The notes under the pieces are model-generated. The model made no database searches. It had not been told where the DNA came from and saw only the letters and a program-made list of their open reading frames with translations. A DNA stretch of 64,000 bases from Xanthomonas sp. 3793 (GTDB lineage: Bacteria > Pseudomonadota > Gammaproteobacteria > Xanthomonadales > Xanthomonadaceae), in NCBI RefSeq assembly GCF_024806835.1, contig NZ_JANTYU010000007.1, forward strand, positions 62,001-126,000. The letters run 5' to 3'. Positions 1-8,763 of this stretch are shown here, piece by piece (position 1 is the stretch's first letter; the number at the start of each line of letters is the position of its first letter). The position numbers were made by a program, and so were the translations under genes.

Positions 1-220
1 TGTCACTGCGCAGGGCATCGCCCCCCGGCGGCTGGTCTCCGGCGCCGGTCACGATGCGATGACCATGGCCGCGCTCTGCCCGACCGCGATGCTGTTCGTG
101 CGCTGCGCCGGCGGCATCAGCCATCATCCGGACGAACACGTCGACCCGGGCGATGCCGAGGTCGCCCTGGCGGTCATGCGCCACTTCATCGAACACCTGG
201 GAGCGCCCCTTGTCACCTGA
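1..220 (+). CDS. Allantoate amidohydrolase / carbamoylase-family amidase, C-terminal part
   Basis: Only the last 72 codons are in the window, in the frame starting at base 2, so the gene begins upstream. The tail has the metal-dependent amidase signature of the AllC/hydantoinase-carbamoylase (M20-like) family: GAGHDAM, then a GGISHHPDEHV segment, both near the dinuclear metal site in this family. In ureide catabolism such enzymes hydrolyse allantoate to ureidoglycine, carbon dioxide and ammonia. It is the first visible gene of the purine operon, and its final 11 bases overlap the TTG start of the aminotransferase. The neighbours (PuuE, PucG-like) favour allantoate over other N-carbamoyl substrates; that substrate is inferred. 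Confidence 0.85.
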   Translation, partial: VTAQGIAPRRLVSGAGHDAMTMAALCPTAMLFVRCAGGISHHPDEHVDPGDAEVALAVMRHFIEHLGAPLVT

Positions 221-1466
221 TCTGCGTCACCTGCACACCTTCGCCGAACTCGATCCTCCACAGCGCCTGTTGATGGGGCCGGGCCCGGTCAATGCGCATC
301 CGCGCGTGCTGCGCGCGATGGCGGCCGATCTGCTGGGACAGTTCGACCCGGAAATGACCACCTACATGAACGAGGTGATGGCGCTCTACCGGCCCTTGTT
401 CGGCACCGAGAATCGCTGGACGTTTCTGGTCGACGGCACTGCGCGTGCCGGCATCGAAGCGGCGCTGGTGTCGCTGGTGCAACCGGGCGACCGCGTGCTG
501 GTGATCAACTTCGGCCGCTTCGGCCTGTTGCTCACCGAAATCCTGCAGCGCCTCGGCGCCGACGTGCACAGCGTGGATGCGCCATGGGGGCAGGTGGTAC
601 CGCTGGCAGCCATTGCCGAGGCGATCGAACGGGTGGCGCCCAAGCTGGTGGCCACCGTGCACGGCGACACCTCCACCACCATGGCGCAGCCGCTCGATGG
701 CCTGGGCGCGCTGTGCCGCACGGCCGGCGCGCTGAGTTACGTGGATGCCACCGCCACCATCGGCGGCATGGAGATCGCCAGCGATCGCTGGGACGTGGAC
801 GTGGTGACCGGCGGCCTGCAGAAATGCCTGGGCGGGCCGTCCGGATCTGCACCGATCACCGTCTCCAACGCGGCAGCCGAGGCGATCTTCGCGCGCCGCC
901 ATGTCGAACGCGGCATCGTGCGCGATGACATCGTCAATGGCCGCGGGCCGCGCATCGCTTCGAATTATTTCGACCTGGCGATGATCATGGATTACTGGTC
1001 GGACAAGCGCCTCAACCACCACACCGAGGCCACCACCATGCTATACGGCGCCCGCGAATGCGCACGCGTGGCGCTGCAGGAAGGCCTGCACGCACGCTTC
1101 GCGCGCCACGCCGCCGCCGGCCGTGCGGTGAGCGCCGGCGTCACCGCGATGGGCCTGGAGGTGTTTGGCGACGCAGCGCATCGCATGACCAATGTCACCG
1201 GCGTGGTGATCCCTGCAGGAATCGACAACGACGCCGTGCGTCGGCGCATGCGCGAGGATTTCGAGATCGAGATCGGCACCGCTTTCGGCCCGCTGCAAGG
1301 CAGGATCTGGCGTATCGGCGCGATGGGCTACAACGCGATGAAGCACAAGGTACTGATCACCCTGGCCGCGCTGGAAGCGGTGCTGCGCGCCGAGGGCTAC
1401 ACCTGCACACCAGGCCTGGCGGTGGAAGCCGCCCTGGCCGCCTGGCATGCGGAGCCGGCTGCATGA
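210..1466 (+). CDS. pucG: Ureidoglycine/alanine-glyoxylate aminotransferase (PucG-like)
   Basis: A 418-residue class V PLP aminotransferase. The N-terminal LLMGPGPVNAHP segment is typical of alanine-glyoxylate/serine-pyruvate aminotransferases, and the PLP lysine is K205 in GGLQKCLGGPSG. I chose the TTG at 210 because GGGAG lies seven bases before it; the ATG at 273 would cut into the conserved GPGP motif, and the longer frame opening at 153 has no family support. Between allantoate amidohydrolase and PuuE it most likely transaminates ureidoglycine with glyoxylate to give oxalurate and glycine, as described for PucG. Plain alanine-glyoxylate aminotransferase activity is the alternative. It ends in an ATGA overlap with puuE. 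Confidence 0.85.
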   Translation: MSPDLRHLHTFAELDPPQRLLMGPGPVNAHPRVLRAMAADLLGQFDPEMTTYMNEVMALYRPLFGTENRWTFLVDGTARAGIEAALVSLVQPGDRVLVINFGRFGLLLTEILQRLGADVHSVDAPWGQVVPLAAIAEAIERVAPKLVATVHGDTSTTMAQPLDGLGALCRTAGALSYVDATATIGGMEIASDRWDVDVVTGGLQKCLGGPSGSAPITVSNAAAEAIFARRHVERGIVRDDIVNGRGPRIASNYFDLAMIMDYWSDKRLNHHTEATTMLYGARECARVALQEGLHARFARHAAAGRAVSAGVTAMGLEVFGDAAHRMTNVTGVVIPAGIDNDAVRRRMREDFEIEIGTAFGPLQGRIWRIGAMGYNAMKHKVLITLAALEAVLRAEGYTCTPGLAVEAALAAWHAEPAA

Positions 1467-2353
1467 GCGCGATGCGCGATCTGGTCGGCTACGGCGCCAC
1501 ACCGCCGCCTGCGCAGTGGCCCGGTGGTGCGCGCATCGCGGTGCAGTTCGTCATCAATTACGAAGAAGGCGCGGAAAACTGCGTACTCAACGGCGATGCC
1601 GGCTCGGAAGCCTTCCTGTCGGAAATGGTCGGCGCACAAGCGCAGCCCGGCGCACGCGCCATCGCCATGGAAAGCCTGTACGAGTACGGCAGCCGCGCCG
1701 GGTTCTGGCGGCTGCATCGGCTGTTCGCCGCACGCGCGGTGCCGGTGACCGTGTTCGGCGTTGCGAACGCGCTTGCCGCCAATCCAGAAGCAGTGGCCGC
1801 GATGCAGGCCGCCGACTGGGAAATCGCCAGCCACGGGCTGCGCTGGATCGACTATCAACACATCGACGAGGCCACCGAGCGCGCGCATATCGCGCAGGCC
1901 ATCGCCTTGCACACACGCGTTACCGGCAGCCGCCCACTGGGCTGGTACCAGGGCCGCACCAGCCCCAACACCGCACGGCTGATCGCCGAAGAAGGCGGCT
2001 TTGTCTACGACGCCGACAGCTATGCCGACGATGTGCCGTATTACGACGCCCGCCACGGCCGCACGCAGTTGATCGTGCCTTACACGCTGGATGCCAACGA
2101 CATGAAATTCGTCGCCTATAACGGCTTTGCCGATGGCGAGCCGTTCTTTCGCTATCTGCGCGACAGCTTCGAGCAGCTGCGCAGCGAAGGTGGGCGCATG
2201 CTGTCGATCGGCCTGCACGGGCGCATCGTCGGCAAGCCGGCGCGCGCCGCAGCCCTGGCGCGTTTTGTCGATCACGTGCTGGCCAGCGGCGATGCCTGGA
2301 TTGCGCGCCGTATCGACATTGCGCAGCATTGGCTGCAGGTGCATCCGGCATGA
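1463..2353 (+). CDS. puuE: Allantoinase PuuE (polysaccharide deacetylase-like)
   Basis: A 296-residue NodB/polysaccharide-deacetylase-fold protein. The usual metal-binding Asp pair of deacetylases is replaced by FVINYEEGAE near residues 30-40, which is characteristic of PuuE allantoinases. They hydrolyse allantoin to allantoate and are unrelated to the AllB metallo-amidohydrolases. Further signatures are ESLYEYGSRAGFWR, the SHGLRWIDYQ segment and a C-terminal GLHGRIVGKPAR. The start ATG at 1463 forms an ATGA overlap with the aminotransferase; the frame is open far upstream only as a shadow of that gene. It ends in an ATGA overlap with hpxZ, so translation is probably coupled. Confidence 0.92.
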   Translation: MSAMRDLVGYGATPPPAQWPGGARIAVQFVINYEEGAENCVLNGDAGSEAFLSEMVGAQAQPGARAIAMESLYEYGSRAGFWRLHRLFAARAVPVTVFGVANALAANPEAVAAMQAADWEIASHGLRWIDYQHIDEATERAHIAQAIALHTRVTGSRPLGWYQGRTSPNTARLIAEEGGFVYDADSYADDVPYYDARHGRTQLIVPYTLDANDMKFVAYNGFADGEPFFRYLRDSFEQLRSEGGRMLSIGLHGRIVGKPARAAALARFVDHVLASGDAWIARRIDIAQHWLQVHPA

Positions 2354-2745
2354 GCATCGACACCGCCGACATCGACCTGCCCGAGGTGATCGCGCAAGTG
2401 ACCGCCGCCTTCCATGCCTACGAACAGGCCCTGATGGACGACGACATCGCCGCGATGGATGCGCTGTTCCACCCCGCACCCAGCACGGTGCGCTACGGCG
2501 TGGGCGAGGTGCTGTACGGCATCGATGCGATCCGCGCGTTTCGCATCGGCCGCGGCGGCTCGCCACAGCGCCAGCTCGCACATGTGGAAGTGCATGGCTT
2601 CGGCCACGACTTCGCCACCACGCACGCAGAATTCGTCCGCGTAGGCAGCAGCGCGCGCGGCCGCCAGAGCCAGAGCTGGGTGCGCTTTGCCGACGGCTGG
2701 AAAGTGGTGGCCGCGCACGTCTCGCTGCAGGGCACCCACGCATGA
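2350..2745 (+). CDS. hpxZ: Oxalurate catabolism protein HpxZ-like (DUF3225, NTF2-like fold)
   Basis: A 131-residue protein of the AtzH/HpxZ family, a cone-shaped SnoaL/NTF2-like fold. Diagnostic stretches are an N-terminal helix ending YEQALMDDD, ALFHPAPSTVRYGVGE, and a C-terminal WVRFADGWKVVAAHVS. HpxZ is known from purine-utilisation clusters where it accompanies oxalurate breakdown; its exact reaction is not firmly established. Its position beside a PucG-like enzyme, which would generate oxalurate, fits that assignment. ATG at 2350 and the stop both lie in ATGA overlaps with neighbours, so it is an integral operon member. Confidence 0.85.
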   Translation: MSIDTADIDLPEVIAQVTAAFHAYEQALMDDDIAAMDALFHPAPSTVRYGVGEVLYGIDAIRAFRIGRGGSPQRQLAHVEVHGFGHDFATTHAEFVRVGSSARGRQSQSWVRFADGWKVVAAHVSLQGTHA

Positions 2746-3233
2746 GCGTGACCGACGATCCGGTGCTGGACGATGCTGCCTTCGTGGCGCGCTACCGCGA
2801 GCTGTTCGAGCATTCGCCGTGGGTGGTCGAACGCGCTGCGAGGCGGCGCCCGTTCGCCGATGTGTACCGCGGGCTGATGCAGGTGGTGTTCGACGCGTCG
2901 CAGGAAGACCAGCTTGCGTTGATCCGCGCACATCCGGAGCTGGCCGGCAAGGCGGCGATCGACCGCACGCTCACCGCCGCGTCGGCTGCCGAGCAGGCAT
3001 CGGCAGGTCTGGACCGGTTGAGCGAGGACGAATTCAAGCGCTTCCATGCGCTCAACCGGGCCTATCGCCAGCGCTTCGGTTTTCCGTTCGTGATCTGCGT
3101 ACGGCTGCACGACAAGGCCGGCATCCTGGCCGCGCTGGAGCGCCGCCTGGATGCCGCGCGCGATGCCGAGATCGCCACCGCTCTCGCCGAGATCGGCAAG
3201 ATCGTCCACCTGCGCCTGGAGGCACTGCCATGA
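2742..3233 (+). CDS. uraD: 2-oxo-4-hydroxy-4-carboxy-5-ureidoimidazoline (OHCU) decarboxylase
   Basis: A 163-residue all-helical OHCU decarboxylase that converts OHCU stereospecifically to S-allantoin, the third step after urate oxidation. The catalytic His is H64 in HPELAG, followed by the conserved AASAAEQASAGLD segment (E84 and Q85) and the substrate-lining FGFPFVICVR. The length is standard for bacterial UraD. ATG at 2742 overlaps the hpxZ stop by four bases, and the stop overlaps the flavoprotein start in the same way. Confidence 0.95.
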   Translation: MSVTDDPVLDDAAFVARYRELFEHSPWVVERAARRRPFADVYRGLMQVVFDASQEDQLALIRAHPELAGKAAIDRTLTAASAAEQASAGLDRLSEDEFKRFHALNRAYRQRFGFPFVICVRLHDKAGILAALERRLDAARDAEIATALAEIGKIVHLRLEALP

Positions 3234-4651
3234 GCCTGGCCCAACTCGAACGCGAGCTCGCCCGCGACCTGCAGCATCTGGCCCATGGCGGCGAGGCCTG
3301 GGTGCAACCGCGCGTGCATCCTGCAGGGCACGTGTACGACGTGGTGATCGTCGGCGCCGGCCAGAGCGGCCTGGGCGCGGCATTCGCGCTGCAACGCGAG
3401 CGCGTGCACAACGTCCTGGTCATCGACGAAAACCCCGCCGGGCAGGAAGGCCCGTGGGTGACGTACGCACGCATGCAGACGCTGCGCACGCCCAAGCAGA
3501 TCACCTCGATCGACCTGGGCGTGCCCTCGCTGACCTTCCGTGCCTGGTGGGAGGCGCAACACGGCAGCGCCGCCTGGGATGCGCTGGACAAGATTCCGCG
3601 CGGCAGCTGGATGGACTATCTGCGCTGGTACCGCGCGGCGCTGCGGCTGCCGGTACGCAACGCCACGCAGCTGGCGCGCGTCGAACCCGACATCGCGCCC
3701 GGCATCCACCGTTTGCATCTGACGATGGGCGCGCCGCTGCTGACGCGCAAGCTGATCCTGGCCACCGGCATCCAGGGCGGTGGCCAGTGGGTGGTGCCGG
3801 AGTGGATCGGCCGTGCCCTGCCCACCCACCGCTACGCACACACCTCCAGCCACATCGACTTTGCCGCATTGGCCGGCAAGCGTGTGGGCATCCTGGGCGG
3901 CGGCGCTTCAGCGTTCGACAACGCCTGTTTCGCGCTGGACCAAGGTGTCGCCAGTGCCGAGGTGTTCGTGCGTCGCAGCGAGTTGCCGCGTATCAACCCG
4001 TTCCGCCACATGGAGCAGGCCGGCATCATTCCGCGGTTCCTGACCCTGCCCGATGCAGACAAGTACCGGATGATGGCCAGCTTCTTCGCACACAACCAAC
4101 CGCCCACCAACGACACCTTCCAGCGCGCCTGCGCCCATGCCGGCTTTGCGCTGCATCTGGGCGCGCCGTGGCTGGAGGTGGCCGAGCGCGATGGCGCGGT
4201 GGTGGTACGCACCCCGCACGGCGAACACCGCTTCGATTTCCTTGCCATCGCCACCGGCCTGGTCACCGACCCGCAGCTGCGCCCGGAACTGGCCGCACTG
4301 TCCGGGCGCATCGCCTGCTGGGCCGACCGCTACCAGCCACCACCGGGACAGGCCAATGCGGTGCTGGATGCGCATCCCTACCTGGGGCCGGGCTTCGAGC
4401 TGCTGCCGCGCACGCCCGACGACGCCGCACTGCTGCACGGCGTGTTCGCCTTCAACTATTCCGCGTTGATCAACCACGGCCCCTCGGCGGCGGCGCTGTC
4501 CGGGCTCAAGGTGGCGTTGCCACGGCTGGCGCGCGCGGTAGCGGACCAACTGTTTCTGGACGACCGCCAGGCCATCGTCGATAGCTATCTGGCTTACGAC
4601 CAACCCGAATTCGTCGGCCAGTGGCCGCAACCGACCCGGGCGGTGGCATGA
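3230..4651 (+). CDS. hpyO: FAD-dependent urate hydroxylase, HpyO type
   Basis: A 473-residue flavoprotein. An FAD-binding Rossmann motif GAGQSG lies at residues 42-47 and a second nucleotide-binding motif (VGILGGGASAFDN) near residue 220, so it resembles a two-dinucleotide-fold monooxygenase rather than the aromatic-hydroxylase fold of HpxO. It sits between uraD and uraH, exactly where a urate-oxidising enzyme is needed, and no classical uricase or PuuD is seen. I recall a published Xanthomonas campestris enzyme, HpyO, described as a non-homologous functional equivalent of HpxO; this gene fits that description. Predicted reaction: urate plus NAD(P)H and oxygen to 5-hydroxyisourate. The fold is seen; the substrate is from context and recall. 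Confidence 0.8.
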   Translation: MSLAQLERELARDLQHLAHGGEAWVQPRVHPAGHVYDVVIVGAGQSGLGAAFALQRERVHNVLVIDENPAGQEGPWVTYARMQTLRTPKQITSIDLGVPSLTFRAWWEAQHGSAAWDALDKIPRGSWMDYLRWYRAALRLPVRNATQLARVEPDIAPGIHRLHLTMGAPLLTRKLILATGIQGGGQWVVPEWIGRALPTHRYAHTSSHIDFAALAGKRVGILGGGASAFDNACFALDQGVASAEVFVRRSELPRINPFRHMEQAGIIPRFLTLPDADKYRMMASFFAHNQPPTNDTFQRACAHAGFALHLGAPWLEVAERDGAVVVRTPHGEHRFDFLAIATGLVTDPQLRPELAALSGRIACWADRYQPPPGQANAVLDAHPYLGPGFELLPRTPDDAALLHGVFAFNYSALINHGPSAAALSGLKVALPRLARAVADQLFLDDRQAIVDSYLAYDQPEFVGQWPQPTRAVA

Positions 4652-4980
4652 GCACGCTGTCCACCCACGTGCTGGACACCGCGCTGGGCCGCCCGGCGGG
4701 CGGCGTGCCGCTGCGCCTGTTCGCCGGCGACACGCTACGCCTGGAAGCGGTCACCAACCACGACGGGCGCTGCCCGGCGCTGGCGGCCCTGGTCCTGTCG
4801 CCGGGCCGCTACCGGCTGGAATTCGATGTCGCCGGCTACTGGCGCGCCATCGGTACCGCGCTGGCCGACCCGCCGTTCCTGGAACAGGTACCCATCGCCT
4901 TCGGCATCGCCGACGACGGCCACTACCACGTGCCGCTGCTGCTCTCGCCCTATGGGTATTCCACCTACCGCGGCAGCTGA
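4648..4980 (+). CDS. uraH: 5-hydroxyisourate hydrolase (transthyretin-like)
   Basis: A 110-residue transthyretin-related protein that hydrolyses 5-hydroxyisourate to OHCU. The N-terminal LSTHVLD (H7) and C-terminal YRGS tetrapeptide are the two diagnostic motifs, with the central TNHDGR stretch and the GHYHVPLLLSP strand also present. No periplasmic signal is seen, so it is cytosolic. It closes the operon, overlapping the flavoprotein stop by ATGA, and supplies the step directly after HpyO. Confidence 0.95.
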   Translation: MSTLSTHVLDTALGRPAGGVPLRLFAGDTLRLEAVTNHDGRCPALAALVLSPGRYRLEFDVAGYWRAIGTALADPPFLEQVPIAFGIADDGHYHVPLLLSPYGYSTYRGS

Positions 4981-5207
4981 GCCCAGGCATGCCGGGGCCA
5001 GGCGGCCCGACCGCAAACAATCCTGCAGCGGGGCGCTAGCCCAGCCCGCGCTGTCCGCCGCGCAGCCTCCACCGTGGCCGCTGCAGCCAGCGCTGTCGTA
5101 GATACGGTCGCCATCGGAGGCGCGGCCGGTGTCAGCACACGCCCGACTTCTGCTCGCGCCCGTAGAATGGCCGCTTTCCGGCACCGCGCCGGGGCCCCGG
5201 AATTGCC

Positions 5208-5681
5208 ATGATCCACAACGATGTACTGCGCAGCATCCGCTACATGCTCGACCTCAGCGACGACAAGGTAGTGGAGATCACCCACCTGGCCGACCCGGAG
5301 TTCGCGCTCGACAAGCCGCAGGTACAGGCCTGGCTGAAGAAGGAAGACGAGCCCGGTTTCGAGCCCTGCACCGATGCGATGCTGGCGCGCTTTCTCGACG
5401 GCCTGGTACTGCGCTTCCGCGGCCGCGACGACAGCCAGCCGGCACGCCCGCTGGAAGCGCGCGTCGGCAACAACCTGGTCCTGAAGAAACTGCGCGTGGC
5501 CTTCGAACTGAAGGACGTGGACATGCATGCCATCTTCGCCGGCGCCGGTTTCCCGCTGTCCAAGCCGGAGCTGTCGGCGCTGTTCCGCCAGCCCGGCCAC
5601 AAGAACTTCCGCCCCTGCGGGGACCAGTTGCTGCGCGCCTTCCTCAAAGGGCTGACTGCCCGGGTGCGCGAAGCGGGTTGA
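5208..5681 (+). CDS. DUF1456 family protein (YehS-like)
   Basis: A 157-residue protein made of two tandem copies of the DUF1456 repeat, roughly residues 3-65 and 75-150. Each copy has the pattern NDVLRSIRYMLDLSDD or NNLVLKKLRVAFELKD followed by a hydrophobic helix and an acidic/aromatic turn. The family includes E. coli YehS; its biochemical function is unknown to me. A probable promoter element TAGAAT lies about 40 bases upstream in GTAGAATGGCCGC. It is transcribed alone and converges with the chemoreceptor across a repeat-rich spacer. Confidence 0.88.
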   Translation: MIHNDVLRSIRYMLDLSDDKVVEITHLADPEFALDKPQVQAWLKKEDEPGFEPCTDAMLARFLDGLVLRFRGRDDSQPARPLEARVGNNLVLKKLRVAFELKDVDMHAIFAGAGFPLSKPELSALFRQPGHKNFRPCGDQLLRAFLKGLTARVREAG

Positions 5682-5890
5682 TGTCTGGGTGGTGAGATTG
5701 GTCTGATCCGGTCGTCTGCCGCGTGTCACGAGCATCGCCTGGCGTGCGCAATTTGAAGTCCTTCAACAACGGCGGAGTAGTGCGGAACAGCCGGCCCTGC
5801 TCCTGTCTGTTATCCCGCTGTCATCGCAACCAGTTGGACAACACGGATAGATCAGTTGCAGAGCGGCTGATCTGCGGTTTGGCTGCAGGG

Positions 5891-5993
5891 CCCTTGCCCG
5901 CCCACCATCGCGGGACACGCCGCAAGTACGTCCCTGTAGGCTCTTACGCGGCATCCATGCCGCGTAAGGTCCCGCGACGGTGGGCGGGCAAGG
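5891..5993 (+). repeat. Extragenic palindromic element, copy 1
   Basis: Nested dyad. The outer arms at 5891-5916 and 5969-5993 pair over about 25 bases with one mismatch. They enclose a 26-base segment (5917-5942) and a perfect inner hairpin with 12-base arms around CC at 5943-5968. The 26-base segment reappears inverted in copy 2 with one difference over 27 bases. The form resembles REP/BIME-type elements or a non-autonomous mobile repeat. No transposase is nearby. Confidence 0.85.
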
Positions 5994-6142
5994 ACCAGTC
6001 GAGATGGTCGGTGTGCATAGTGCAAGCAATGCAGGACGTTCTTCTGGTTGGCTAGCTATCGTGTCGTTCTGCGACCCGCACCGGCAAGCCCACGCAACTT
6101 GCGAGACGCTCAGCTTTTTACCCGGCGACCGACTAACTCTCT

Positions 6143-6251
6143 GGCGCGGTGCCCTCGCCGATTGCGGGACCGTGTGGCGGCATGGATGCCGCCACCGAGC
6201 CTACAAGGACGTACTTGCGGCGTGTCCTGCGAGCGGTGAGGGCACCGCGCC
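6143..6251 (-). repeat. Extragenic palindromic element, copy 2 (inverted)
   Basis: Same architecture as copy 1 in the opposite orientation. The outer arms at 6143-6170 and 6224-6251 pair with about four mismatches. A perfect inner hairpin at 6174-6195 has 10-base arms around GG. The asymmetric segment (6196-6223) now lies on the right. The outer arm sequence differs from copy 1, but the asymmetric segment is nearly identical. Confidence 0.85.
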
Positions 6252-6339
6252 CTCGACCAACCAGCGACCAACTTGACGTTTGACCTAGCTTTTGGCTGCA
6301 TCTAAACGCATGGCGTGCATCTTTACTCGTGGTCCTGTC

Positions 6340-8457
6340 TCACGCCGCAACCGCCAACCGCGGCCGGCGTGCATCCAGGCGGAACACCGACACCGCCTCG
6401 CTCAGCTCCGCCGCCTGTTCTTCCATCGCACGTGCGGCCGCCGAGGCTTCTTCCACCAGCGCGGCATTGCGCTGGGTGGTCTCGTCCATGTCGTTGACGG
6501 TACGCGCCACCTGCTCGATGCCCGACGACTGCTCGCGCGAAGCGGCGGAAATCTCGGCGATCAACGTGGTGACCTGCTGCACCGATTGCACGATGTCCTG
6601 CATCGTGCGCCCGGCCTGATCCACGCGTGCGCTCCCGCGCGCCACGCTCTCCACCGACGCATCGATCAACTGCTTGACCTCCTTGGCCGCCCCGGCCGAG
6701 CGCTGCGCCAGCGCGCGCACCTCGGAGGCCACCACCGCAAAGCCGCGGCCCTGTTCGCCGGCGCGCGCCGCTTCTACTGCCGCATTCAACGCAAGGATAT
6801 TGGTCTGGAACGCAATGCCGTCGATGACGCTGATGATCTCGGCGATCTTCTTCGACGACACTTCGATCTCGCCCATGGTATCGACCACGCTGGCGACCAC
6901 CTCGCCACCACGCCCGGCGATGTCGGCAGCGGCCTGTGCACCACGGCTGGCCTGCTGCGCGGTGTCGGCGTTCTGCCGCACGGTGGAGGTGAGCTCTTCC
7001 ATCGAGGCGGCGGTTTCTTCCAGATTGGCAGCTTGTTGTTCGGTGCGTTGCGCCAGATCGCTGTTGCCGGCGGCGATTTCTGCCGAGGCGGTGCGAATGG
7101 TCTGCGCGGCCAGGGTGATATCGCCAACGATATCGGTCAGGCGCTGCACGGTGGCGTTGGCATCGTCGCGCATGCGCGCAAACACGCCCTGCTGGTTGCC
7201 GTGCATGCGCGCGGTCAGATCGCCATCGGCAATAGCCTTGAGCAGCTGCGACAACTCGGCCAGATTCTGGTCCACGTTCTGCATCAGGCCATTGAGGCCC
7301 TCGACCATGCCGCGGAATTCGAATTTATAGGCATCGGCATTGCCGCGGGTGGCGAAGTCGCCGGCAGCGGCGGCATCCACCAAACCACGGATCTCGCCGT
7401 TGATGGCGGCCAGGTTGCGCTTGGTGGTGTCCATCGCATCGGTGATCTGGGCCTTTTCGCCCGGCAGGCGCGGCATGTCCACCGACATGTCGCCCACCGC
7501 GTAATGCTGCATGACCTGCAACATCGTGCCGATCAGGCCCACCTGCGCGCCGATTAATCCGTTGGTGTCATCGACCATGCGGCCGTAAGCACCCGGAAAG
7601 GCCTGCGCATCCATGCGGTAGCTCATCTGCCCGGCTTCGTGGCGCTGCGCCATGTCCGCCTGCGCGCTGGAGACATCGGTGAGCGTATTGACCACCTGCC
7701 CCATCGCCTGGCCGAGCAGGCCGATCTCGTCGCGATTGCTGACCGCAGCGTGCGCGGACAGATCGCCGGCCGCCACCAGGCGTGCCGCACGCGCAACGTT
7801 TTCGATGGGGCGCACGATCGAGCGCCGGATCCACCACCCCAACACCGCCACCAGACAGAGCGCGGCAGCAATGGTGGCCAGTGCCGAATACACCAGCATG
7901 CGCTGCGCCGATTGCGAACTTGCAAGGACGGCGGCATCGGCCAACGCCTTGCTGCGCGCGACCAGTGCCTCCAGCGTGTGGCTGGGTGCGCGGTCCTTGC
8001 CCTTGACCAGCTGGTCGCCCACCTGGGTGTCGTAGCCGGACGCGGCGAACTTGCCCAACGCCGCTTCGTAGCTGGTCTGCAGTTCCAGATGCGCCTTGGC
8101 GAAGTCCTGCGCCAACGCACGCGCCTGCGGATCGGCCAGCGCACCCGCCAACGTCCTGACACTGGCCTGCACGCTCTTGCCTTTGTCGCGGAAGGCGGTC
8201 AGATGCTTGTCGAGCAGTGCGGGGTCGCGGCCACGGATCAGCACGTTCTTCCATTCCTGCACCTGCAGGCGGAAATCGCGGGTGAGTTCTTCGCTGGCCG
8301 AGGCCTGCGCCACTTCCACCGGCACCTTGCCGGACAGGCTCAGCCAGGCAGAGCCCAGACCGCCAAGTGCGCATAACAGGATGATCGACAGACCAAGCGC
8401 AAGGGCGCCCAGCAGCTTGCTTTGCAGACTGACAAAACGCGGGGATGGGGTGGACAT
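6340..8457 (-). CDS. Methyl-accepting chemotaxis protein
   Basis: A 705-residue transmembrane chemoreceptor. TM1 spans about residues 14-36, followed by a roughly 150-residue mostly helical periplasmic domain (helical-bundle type, ligand unknown). TM2 is near 190-212, a HAMP domain follows, then a long linker. The kinase-control tip carries the invariant [19 protein letters not shown] core near residue 560. I start at the ATG at 8457, which puts MSTPSPRF just before TM1; the upstream in-frame codons give a hydrophilic extension without family support. The C-terminus has no NWETF-like CheR-docking pentapeptide. It is a single gene, without other chemotaxis genes nearby. Confidence 0.92.
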   Translation of the reverse strand: MSTPSPRFVSLQSKLLGALALGLSIILLCALGGLGSAWLSLSGKVPVEVAQASASEELTRDFRLQVQEWKNVLIRGRDPALLDKHLTAFRDKGKSVQASVRTLAGALADPQARALAQDFAKAHLELQTSYEAALGKFAASGYDTQVGDQLVKGKDRAPSHTLEALVARSKALADAAVLASSQSAQRMLVYSALATIAAALCLVAVLGWWIRRSIVRPIENVARAARLVAAGDLSAHAAVSNRDEIGLLGQAMGQVVNTLTDVSSAQADMAQRHEAGQMSYRMDAQAFPGAYGRMVDDTNGLIGAQVGLIGTMLQVMQHYAVGDMSVDMPRLPGEKAQITDAMDTTKRNLAAINGEIRGLVDAAAAGDFATRGNADAYKFEFRGMVEGLNGLMQNVDQNLAELSQLLKAIADGDLTARMHGNQQGVFARMRDDANATVQRLTDIVGDITLAAQTIRTASAEIAAGNSDLAQRTEQQAANLEETAASMEELTSTVRQNADTAQQASRGAQAAADIAGRGGEVVASVVDTMGEIEVSSKKIAEIISVIDGIAFQTNILALNAAVEAARAGEQGRGFAVVASEVRALAQRSAGAAKEVKQLIDASVESVARGSARVDQAGRTMQDIVQSVQQVTTLIAEISAASREQSSGIEQVARTVNDMDETTQRNAALVEEASAAARAMEEQAAELSEAVSVFRLDARRPRLAVAA

Positions 8458-8763
8458 GATCAATCCGGTGACGGGTTCATCCGGGTTATCGACGCCAGCC
8501 ATGCACTCTGAAGCATGCAAGCCTCCTGCATTTGCCCTCGTCCGACCCGCTGCGCGGCGGCCGAGCGGACGCTACCGGATCCGCCGGGTGACGCACACCC
8601 CCGGGCACGCGCAGCTCTCGGTTGGCAGCGCGTCCCGACCAGCAAGCACCGCCGGCAATCCCGGCTGGTGCGTCGCCAACGGACCCGGCGCCATTCCCCG
8701 ACAGGCTTCACCTCCCTTCCCGACCATCGCACCGGCGCGAGCAGGCCCGTATCCTTGCCGCGC
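8458..8763. other. 306-base divergent spacer between the chemoreceptor and hrpB genes
   Basis: Both flanking genes point outward, so promoters for each should lie here. I see no clear operator, hairpin or conserved small gene. Confidence 0.4.

Larger units (their letters stand above)
5682..6339. other. 658-base intergenic region with paired hairpin repeats
   Basis: Spacer between the convergent DUF1456 and chemoreceptor genes. It holds two inverted copies of an extragenic hairpin element, annotated separately. Short open frames here spell stock peptides such as SLQGRTCGVS, which are read-through of the repeat rather than genes. Outside the two elements I see no gene. Confidence 0.7.

Noticed and set aside
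5723-6301. Small frames spelling SLQGRTCGVS-type peptides
   Set aside because: They are translations of the inverted extragenic repeats; similar spurious proteins recur wherever such repeats occur.
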